A stretch of 7,785 nt of DNA, taken from NCBI RefSeq assembly GCF_042652985.1, contig NZ_JBHSHQ010000007.1, positions 1 through 7,785 on the forward strand, given 5' to 3'. A model generated the notes under the pieces. It saw nothing but the letters and a program-made list of their open reading frames with translations. It had not been told where the DNA came from and did not search any database. The stretch is from Ruoffia tabacinasalis. GTDB lineage: Bacteria > Bacillota > Bacilli > Lactobacillales > Aerococcaceae. Position 1 is the first letter of the stretch; each line of letters begins with the position of its first letter. Shown in pieces: positions 1-5,152 of this stretch. The translations under genes and the position numbers were made by a program.

Positions 1-69
1 GCTAACAGTTCCTACTGCCAAGCCTGTAGTGGACTTTCACCACCAAGTTAGCACCCATGCCAGGCGCAC
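1..69 (-). mobile_element. 5' end of a group II intron (probably class IIC), cut by the window edge
   Basis: On the minus strand the sequence from base 69 begins GTGCGCC, matching the GUGYG 5' end of group II introns. It continues with GCATGGGTGC and the segment GGTGAAAGTCC, which I recall from the start of domain I in bacterial group II introns. The start of a fold is visible: bases 1-6 (gctaac) pair with 47-52 (gttagc), and a GTGG/CCAC hairpin lies between them. The position is telling: the intron begins a few bases after the T-run of the pnp terminator and in the same orientation, which is the known insertion habit of class IIC introns. Only domain I sequence is present; the reverse transcriptase/maturase gene and the 3' end would lie beyond base 1. 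The class is inferred mainly from the insertion site. A truncated intron remnant cannot be excluded. Confidence 0.8.
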
Positions 70-107
70 ACAAAAAAGACAAGTTCACTTTCGTGAAACT
101 TGTCTCT
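70..107 (-). terminator. Rho-independent terminator of pnp
   Basis: The two arms lie at 77-88 and 93-105 and pair over 12 bp with one bulged base, around a GAAA tetraloop on the minus strand. On the minus strand the stem is followed by six T (77-72). It starts about 13 bases after the pnp stop codon. It also serves as the apparent target of the group II intron whose first base is at 69. Confidence 0.93.
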
Positions 108-119
108 TAATAGTATGTA

Positions 120-2222
120 TTATTCTTTGTCGATTAAAGCTTTACGAGATAAGTTAATACGTCCTTTATCGTCAATTTCTTGAACGCGAACTTTAACTTT
201 ATCATTCATTGCTAATACATCTTCAACTTTACCTACACGGTGATGTTCTAATTCAGAAATGTGAACTAATCCATCTTTACCAGGTAAAATCTCAACAAAC
301 GCTCCGAATTTCTCAATACGCTTAACTGTACCTTCATAAATTTCGCCCGCTTTAACTTCATGTGTTAATTGTTCGATAATTTCTTTAGCACGGTTAATCA
401 TTGCTTGATCCGTCGAGGCAATACTTACATTACCTTCGTCATCAATATCAATTTTAACGCCTGTTTCATCAATAATCTTGTTGATTGTATCTCCACCACG
501 ACCGATAACAACTTTAATCTTGTCTGGTTTAATTTGAATCATTTCAATCTTAGGTGCATATGGACTTAACTCAGTTCTTGGTTCTGAAATTGTCGAAGTT
601 AATTCTTCTAGAATTGCTAGTCGAGCTTGACGTGCTTGTACTAACGCTTCGTCTAAAATTTGCTCCGTAATTCCTTCGATTTTAATATCCATTTGTAAAG
701 CAGTGATCCCTTTTTCAGTTCCCGCTACTTTAAAGTCCATGTCTCCTAAAGCATCTTCTAGACCTTGGATATCAGTAAGGATTGTATAGTTGTCGCCATC
801 CATAACTAATCCCATTGCGATACCCGCTACTGGTGCTTTAATTGGAACACCTGCATCCATTAATGCTAACGTTCCCGCACAGATACTTGCTTGTGAAGAT
901 GAACCGTTAGATTCTAATACTTCTGATACTAAACGAATTGTATATGGGAATACATCTTCATCTGGAATAATTTGTGCAAGTGCACGTTCACCTAAGGCAC
1001 CATGTCCAACTTCACGACGTCCCGCGCTACCCATACGTCCAGTTTCACCAACAGAATATGGTGGGAAGTTATAATGGTGAATAAAGCGTTTAGACTCTTC
1101 AACACCTAAGCCATCAATAATTTGATGCTCTCCTAAAGGTGCTAATGTCGCAACAGTTAATGCTTGTGTTTGTCCACGAGTGAATAAACCAGATCCGTGA
1201 GTACGTGGTAATAAACCTACGCGAGAAGCTAAAGGACGAATTTGGTCTACTTTACGGCCATCAGGACGGATGCGATCCGCTGTAATTAAATGACGCACGA
1301 CTTCTTTTTCTAAGGCTTGTAATGCAGCGTTAACAGCTGATAAAACTTCACCTTTTTCTGAGTTTTCCGCGTGTAATTCTTCATAATAAGCGACAGCACC
1401 TTGCATAACTAAAGCAATCGCATCTTCACGCGCTTTTTTCTCTTCAGTTTTAATCGCTTCAATCATAGCTTCGCGGTAACGTCCAGAAATTTCTTCCATG
1501 ATTTCTTCATCATTTTGTACAATCGTTAATTCGAATTTCTCTTTACCGATTTGTTCAATAATATTCGCTTGGAATTCGTTAATTTCCTTAATTGCACGGT
1601 GACCAAATAATAATGCTTCAAGCATCTCATCTTCTGGCACTTCTTCCGCACTTGACTCAACCATGTTAATTGCTTGGCTAGTACCTGCAACTGTTAAGTG
1701 AATATCTGACTGGGCGCTTTGTTCTGTCGTTGGGTTAAGTACTAACTCTCCCTCAACACGACCAACGTTAACACCTGCAATCGGTCCATTAAACGGAATA
1801 TCTGATACACCTAGGGTTAATGACGAACCTAGCATTGCTGACATTTCTGGTGAGCAATCTTGATCTACAGATAATACTGTATTAACGATTTGAATTTCGT
1901 TACGTACCCCATCTGGGAACATTGGACGAATTGGGCGGTCAATGAGACGTGCAGTTAATGTCGCATTCTCTGACGGGCGACCTTCACGTTTAATAAATCC
2001 ACCTGGGATTTTACCTACTGAGTATTTTTTCTCTTCGTAGTTCACTGTTAACGGGAAGAAGTTTCCGTCTACAGGTCTACTTGAAGCTACGGCTGTAGAT
2101 AATACAACGGTATCTCCGTATCTTACTAGGACTGCTCCATTCGCTTGTCGAGCAAATTCGCCAATTTCAACTGACAATGGGCGTCCACCAATAGTTGTTT
2201 CAAAAACATGTTTTTCGAACAT
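120..2222 (-). CDS. pnp: Polyribonucleotide nucleotidyltransferase (PNPase)
   Basis: PNPase degrades RNA from the 3' end by phosphorolysis, releasing nucleoside diphosphates, and can run in reverse to add tails. It works as a cytoplasmic ring-shaped trimer, often with degradosome partners. The 700 residues are the usual family length. The order is a first RNase PH domain (about 1-140), a helical linker (about 145-230), a second, catalytic RNase PH domain (about 315-545), a KH domain (about 555-615) and an S1 domain (about 620-692). The second RNase PH domain holds EDALGDMDFK, whose D490, D496 and K498 correspond to the metal-binding residues known from the E. coli enzyme. The KH loop is GRGG at 574-577. 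The S1 domain ends in a typical GRINLSRKAL. The ATG at 2222 has AGGAG seven bases upstream (2230-2234). The gene lies downstream of rpsO, as in many Bacillota, but rpsO has its own terminator and pnp has a separate promoter and a structured leader. No frameshift or missing key residue is seen. Confidence 0.98.
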   Translation of the reverse strand: MFEKHVFETTIGGRPLSVEIGEFARQANGAVLVRYGDTVVLSTAVASSRPVDGNFFPLTVNYEEKKYSVGKIPGGFIKREGRPSENATLTARLIDRPIRPMFPDGVRNEIQIVNTVLSVDQDCSPEMSAMLGSSLTLGVSDIPFNGPIAGVNVGRVEGELVLNPTTEQSAQSDIHLTVAGTSQAINMVESSAEEVPEDEMLEALLFGHRAIKEINEFQANIIEQIGKEKFELTIVQNDEEIMEEISGRYREAMIEAIKTEEKKAREDAIALVMQGAVAYYEELHAENSEKGEVLSAVNAALQALEKEVVRHLITADRIRPDGRKVDQIRPLASRVGLLPRTHGSGLFTRGQTQALTVATLAPLGEHQIIDGLGVEESKRFIHHYNFPPYSVGETGRMGSAGRREVGHGALGERALAQIIPDEDVFPYTIRLVSEVLESNGSSSQASICAGTLALMDAGVPIKAPVAGIAMGLVMDGDNYTILTDIQGLEDALGDMDFKVAGTEKGITALQMDIKIEGITEQILDEALVQARQARLAILEELTSTISEPRTELSPYAPKIEMIQIKPDKIKVVIGRGGDTINKIIDETGVKIDIDDEGNVSIASTDQAMINRAKEIIEQLTHEVKAGEIYEGTVKRIEKFGAFVEILPGKDGLVHISELEHHRVGKVEDVLAMNDKVKVRVQEIDDKGRINLSRKALIDKE

Positions 2223-2247
2223 GGTATCTCTCCTTTGATTGATAAAT

Positions 2248-2355
2248 TGTGTGTTTTGGAGAACTACTAAACAAATATCAACCCATGACGCGTCTCGTCA
2301 CAAACTCATACTTGTATAGTAGATCTACCAATATTGATAATTACCAAAACACACA
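2248..2355 (-). promoter_or_regulatory. Structured 5' leader of pnp with a 12-bp closing helix
   Basis: On the minus strand TGTGTGTTTTGG (2355-2344) is perfectly complementary to CCAAAACACACA (2259-2248), closing a domain of about 84 bases. Inside it TATCAA (2339-2334) can pair with TTGATA (2281-2276), and TGACG/CGTCA (2286-2300) forms a hairpin with a 5-base loop. A 10-base palindrome GTAGATCTAC lies near 2319-2328. The domain lies between a candidate promoter and the pnp ribosome binding site, so it would be transcribed as leader RNA. In E. coli the pnp leader is cut by RNase III in a stem and PNPase then represses its own translation. A similar role here is inference only. I do not recognise the fold as a named riboswitch class. 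Confidence 0.6.
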
Positions 2356-2375
2356 CTAATTAGTTTAGCATATTC

Positions 2376-2403
2376 TCTATATAATTGCGCTCATAAAGGG
2401 CAA
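2376..2403 (-). promoter_or_regulatory. Candidate promoter of pnp
   Basis: On the minus strand TTGCCC (2403-2398) and TATAGA (2381-2376) are separated by 16 bases. This is a moderate match to a sigma-A promoter, with 4 of 6 bases in the -35 box and 5 of 6 in the -10 box. Transcription would start near 2369, giving a leader of about 147 bases. The promoter lies downstream of the rpsO terminator, which makes independent pnp expression plausible. Confidence 0.5.
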
Positions 2404-2420
2404 TATATTATGAATATCTA

Positions 2421-2456
2421 CAAAAAAACTTCCATTTCATTACTGAAACGGAAGTT
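2421..2456 (-). terminator. Rho-independent terminator of rpsO
   Basis: The arms at 2427-2439 and 2444-2456 pair over 13 bp around a 4-base loop. The only irregularity is one G-U pair when read on the minus strand. A run of seven T follows on the minus strand (2428-2422). It lies about 10 bases after the rpsO stop codon and separates rpsO from pnp. Confidence 0.93.
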
Positions 2457-2465
2457 AGTATCATA

Positions 2466-2735
2466 TTAACGACGTAATCCTAAACGTTGGATTAATTCGC
2501 GGTAACGAGCTACGTCTTTGTTACGTAGGTACGCTAATAAGTTACGACGGTGACCAATTTTTTTCATTAGTCCACGGTATGAATGGAAATCTTTTTTATG
2601 TTCGCGGATATGCTCGTTTAATGAGTTAATATCTGCAGTTAACACAGCGATTTGTACTTCTGGAGAACCAGTGTCCCCTTCGTGAGTAGCAAATTCTGTC
2701 ATGATTTCTGTTTTACGTTCTTTTGTTAAAGCCAT
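2466..2735 (-). CDS. rpsO: 30S ribosomal protein S15
   Basis: S15 is a primary binder of 16S rRNA. It recognises the three-way junction in the central domain and starts assembly of the 30S platform. The 89 residues are the standard length. Visible family signatures include the N-terminal TKERKTEIM helix, the GDTGSPEVQIA segment (about 20-30), LNEHIREHKKDFHSYRG (about 39-55), and the basic tail KKIGHRRNLLAYL through to QRLGLRR. The ATG at 2735 is preceded by AGAGGTG at good spacing. A candidate promoter and a roughly 110-base leader lie upstream, and a strong terminator lies downstream. S15 often represses its own mRNA in bacteria; see the leader entry. Nothing abnormal is seen. Confidence 0.98.
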   Translation of the reverse strand: MALTKERKTEIMTEFATHEGDTGSPEVQIAVLTADINSLNEHIREHKKDFHSYRGLMKKIGHRRNLLAYLRNKDVARYRELIQRLGLRR

Positions 2736-2762
2736 CTCATTTCACCTCTTTCTTTTTTTATC

Positions 2763-2842
2763 CCTGATGCCAAGAAAAGCGTTGGTGACTCGCTGAACTG
2801 AGCATAGGTACTATATAGTATTCCAAGCACTTTTACAGTGCT
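2763..2842 (-). promoter_or_regulatory. Structured 5' leader of rpsO, possible S15 autoregulatory element
   Basis: In the minus-strand transcript there is a hairpin AGCACT/AGTGCT (2842-2826) with a 5-base loop. A 12-base perfect palindrome TACTATATAGTA (2820-2809) follows. Next is a larger stem CCTATGC (2808-2802) with GCATCAGG (2770-2763), 7 bp with one bulged C. Within it AGCG (2794-2791) can pair with CGCT (2781-2778) around a 9-base loop. The last stem ends about 20 bases before the ribosome binding site. Several bacterial groups have unrelated rpsO leaders that mimic the S15 binding site on 16S rRNA. Whether this one does is inference from position and foldability. Confidence 0.42.
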
Positions 2843-2854
2843 AGATTACCACTT

Positions 2855-2883
2855 GATATAATTTACACTATATGTCATGTAAA
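2855..2883 (-). promoter_or_regulatory. Candidate promoter of rpsO
   Basis: On the minus strand TTTACA (2883-2878) and TATATC (2860-2855) are separated by 17 bases, matching sigma-A boxes at 5 of 6 and 4 of 6 positions. Transcription would begin near 2848, about 113 bases before the rpsO ATG. The -35 box lies only about 12 bases after the stop codon of the upstream acyltransferase gene, and no terminator is visible between the two genes. Confidence 0.55.
2862..2883. repeat. Inverted repeat overlapping the rpsO promoter
   Basis: TTTACA (2862-2867) and TGTAAA (2878-2883) are perfect inverted copies separated by 10 bases, so the half-site centres lie 16 bases apart. The right arm coincides with the -35 box of the candidate rpsO promoter. 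The layout resembles a dimeric repressor site, but six-base arms in AT-rich DNA can arise by chance. I do not assign a regulator. Confidence 0.3.
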
Positions 2884-2894
2884 TGCAAGAATTT

Positions 2895-4949
2895 TTATTC
2901 AATTTCTTCAATTGTTTCCTCTGGTAAATATTCAAACATCGTTTGAGTGACAATCACAGCAAAGTGTTCCATTCCTTCTGGTGTATGATGGACTTCATCT
3001 TCTGTATACCAATCTGGATTCCCTTGTTGATAGCTATACCAGTCAACTTCGTAGGCATTTGGATATTTCTCAGCTGTGTCTTTAATTGTGTCATTTACAT
3101 TTTGAATGTGCATCACTCTTGAGTTTGTATTTACAAAGAAGACATTACGCTCTTCTCCCGCAATGGACATCAATTCATCCATTCCTTCTTGATCCAATCC
3201 TGCATTGGTTCCAAGGACAACGACTAAATTCTCTTGAACTTCTCCGTCACGAACCATGTCACGTAGGATGTCATTCGCATCCCATAATTGCAAGCTTCCT
3301 TGACCATAGATGTTTCCATTCCAGAAAATTTCATCTACTTTCGGTGTAAAGTGTAAAGCGATAGAGTCTCCAAAGAATGTTACCGGCACTTCTGTGGCAA
3401 ATAATAATTCTTGTGGCGTTAACTCATCGAATACAATTGGATTTAAATCTTCAAATTCATCAAACACTTCTTGGTTCTCAGCAATAAGTTCTTGAAGTTC
3501 CGCTGATAAAGTTTCTTGTTCAAAATAAATATTTTGTAATGTTTCTACAGGATCTTCAACTTCTAGCTCGTTAACGAAGACGGTCTCAAATGTATCATCC
3601 ACTTGGTCTAAATATTCTTCAACTTGGATAATCGGTTCACTTAATGGATACGCCGTATTCAGCAAGTTTGGTTTCGTTTGAAAGGCTTGATACTCTAATT
3701 CAAATAAAGACACACGTTTATTATCAGCTGAATAGATTAGACCTCGAACAAATAAAACCATCAAAGCAACATAAGCAATAAAGATGAATAGCTTAGGTTG
3801 GAAGAACTTTCTCTGATCAATCATATGACCGATATCTTCCGCATCTTCTTTAAAGTTGAACGAAGAACCAAACCAGATTCTCACGCCCCCGCTTTCAATG
3901 ATACGATAAAAGACTTCCCCAACAATTGCTAATGTAATCAGGGATAAAACATTGACTACGGTAATGTTTTCTCCTAATTCACGGTAAAATGCTAGGTAAA
4001 AAACAATAATTGGGTAATACCATAGATAATATGAATATGACCTTTTACCAATAAGATGCAGTGGTTTTAAACTTAGCCAACTTGTCACCGTCGGTGCGCC
4101 TACAGTAATTGAAAATACTAGTAACATACTCAACACATTAAATACTGACATCCACAGTAGATACGTAGCTTCGTTTTGATCTGATTGTGTGAAAACAATC
4201 CAAATCATCCCACCTGCAGATAGTATGGCAATTAAATTATATACGAACAATTTAATTCTTGAATTATAGAATAAATTTAGAATTGTTGGTGTAATGTAAG
4301 CTGCTGCGACACCAATCGCAAATGATGCAAAGCGGGTTTCAATGCCGTAATAAACACGCGTTGGATCCTCGCCTGGTGTATATAAGAATAAGATAGCGAC
4401 ATGGCTTAGTAATACAATAAAAAGCCAAATAATTCCTTTAGATGGAATTGACAGTTTTAATCTTTGTAATAGTAAGATGATACCGGTTGCGATTAGAACT
4501 GATTGTAAGTGAATCGCATTATACCACAAGTGAGTAAACGGTGATGCATCTGACATTTGTACAAAATAAGATTGATCCGTCACTATTTGATAAATATTAT
4601 TTACAAAAAACAACCCAGAAAATATATCACTCTGAATATGTCTTAATTCAGTTGGATATAATATATATAAGCCGACAACGATAAATATTAGAAGCCACAA
4701 GAGTGGTATAAAGAGCCTCTCTATCGTATGTAGTAGATACTTTCCGATCGTTTTCCATTGAATTGATGCTTTAACCGGCTGAACTTTCTCAATATTTCTT
4801 GCAAAAAAGAACCCTCCAATAACAAGAAATGTATTCACCATGAAAAATCCACCTGGTATTAAGGAAGGGAATAAATGATAAGCAACGACAGCCATAATCG
4901 CTAAACCTTTTAAGCCATCAAAACTTTGCACTCTCTTCTTTTGTCGCAT
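2895..4949 (-). CDS. OatA-like membrane acyltransferase (acyltransferase 3 + SGNH domains)
   Basis: This protein has the architecture of peptidoglycan O-acetyltransferase OatA: an N-terminal acyltransferase-3 membrane domain that passes acetyl groups across the membrane, and a C-terminal extracytoplasmic SGNH/GDSL domain that attaches them to a wall polymer. The 684 residues begin with DGLKGLAIMAVVAYHLFP, with D11 and the family's conserved histidine H25. About 11 hydrophobic segments follow, the last near KLFIFIAYVALMVLFVRG. A long acidic linker rich in Glu and Asp (roughly residues 440-510) leads to the SGNH domain. Its nucleophile motif is GDS (527-529), followed by GTN (580-582) and D651-E-V-H654, so the Ser-Asp-His triad looks intact. 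The usual GVDxFFxxSG segment reads MVNTFLVIGG (37-46), a departure noted under findings. The ATG at 4949 has AGGAGG seven bases upstream (4957-4962). The substrate could be peptidoglycan or another surface glycan; sequence alone does not decide, so I give no symbol. Confidence 0.88.
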   Translation of the reverse strand: MRQKKRVQSFDGLKGLAIMAVVAYHLFPSLIPGGFFMVNTFLVIGGFFFARNIEKVQPVKASIQWKTIGKYLLHTIERLFIPLLWLLIFIVVGLYILYPTELRHIQSDIFSGLFFVNNIYQIVTDQSYFVQMSDASPFTHLWYNAIHLQSVLIATGIILLLQRLKLSIPSKGIIWLFIVLLSHVAILFLYTPGEDPTRVYYGIETRFASFAIGVAAAYITPTILNLFYNSRIKLFVYNLIAILSAGGMIWIVFTQSDQNEATYLLWMSVFNVLSMLLVFSITVGAPTVTSWLSLKPLHLIGKRSYSYYLWYYPIIVFYLAFYRELGENITVVNVLSLITLAIVGEVFYRIIESGGVRIWFGSSFNFKEDAEDIGHMIDQRKFFQPKLFIFIAYVALMVLFVRGLIYSADNKRVSLFELEYQAFQTKPNLLNTAYPLSEPIIQVEEYLDQVDDTFETVFVNELEVEDPVETLQNIYFEQETLSAELQELIAENQEVFDEFEDLNPIVFDELTPQELLFATEVPVTFFGDSIALHFTPKVDEIFWNGNIYGQGSLQLWDANDILRDMVRDGEVQENLVVVLGTNAGLDQEGMDELMSIAGEERNVFFVNTNSRVMHIQNVNDTIKDTAEKYPNAYEVDWYSYQQGNPDWYTEDEVHHTPEGMEHFAVIVTQTMFEYLPEETIEEIE

Positions 4950-4986
4950 TATATTACCTCCTCATTAAGAATGACCTCAATAAATT

Positions 4987-4992
4987 ATTATA
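4987..4992 (-). promoter_or_regulatory. Candidate -10 box of the acyltransferase gene
   Basis: A perfect TATAAT lies on the minus strand at 4992-4987, about 38 bases before the ATG at 4949. At 17 bases upstream the -35 position reads only TTTTAT, which is weak. A second TATAAT lies further upstream in the same AT-rich stretch (near 5013-5008), so the exact start is uncertain. The rest of the gap (about 5015-5088) is AT-rich and shows nothing else I can name. Confidence 0.35.
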
Positions 4993-5088
4993 TAGGAAGC
5001 ATTATTATTATAAAAGGCCAAATCTGTTTTTATCTAAATTAATTTAAATTTTCTCTAATTAGTAAATTGCCCTTAAAAAGGTTCGAAG

Positions 5089-5144
5089 CAAAACAAAAGA
5101 ACGAAACGCTTCAGACTATAATGTAGTCAAAAGAGTTTTGTTCT
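5089..5144 (-). terminator. Terminator of uvrB with a branched stem
   Basis: On the minus strand AGAACAAAAC (5144-5135) pairs with GTTTCGTTCT (5107-5098), 10 bp with one mismatch, and is followed by TTTTGTTTT (5097-5089). Between the arms a second hairpin GACTA/TAGTC with a 5-base loop (5114-5128) shortens the large loop. The whole lies about 8 bases after the uvrB stop codon. The stem is long-looped and AT-rich, so termination may be leaky. Confidence 0.6.
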
Positions 5145-5152
5145 AAAATAAA

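Noticed and set aside
369..1074. Two plus-strand open frames (369-569 and 790-1074) opposite pnp
   Set aside because: They lie fully antisense to a strongly conserved gene, lack convincing ribosome binding sites, and their products resemble no family I know. They are by-products of pnp codon use.
3086..3495. Two overlapping plus-strand frames opposite the acyltransferase gene
   Set aside because: They are antisense to the SGNH and linker coding region, with low-complexity Ser/Asn-rich translations and no ribosome binding site. Shadows of the real gene.
5098..5144. tRNA-like or small RNA gene in the hairpins after uvrB
   Set aside because: The nested stems have no tRNA arms or CCA end and are better explained as the uvrB terminator followed by a T-rich run.
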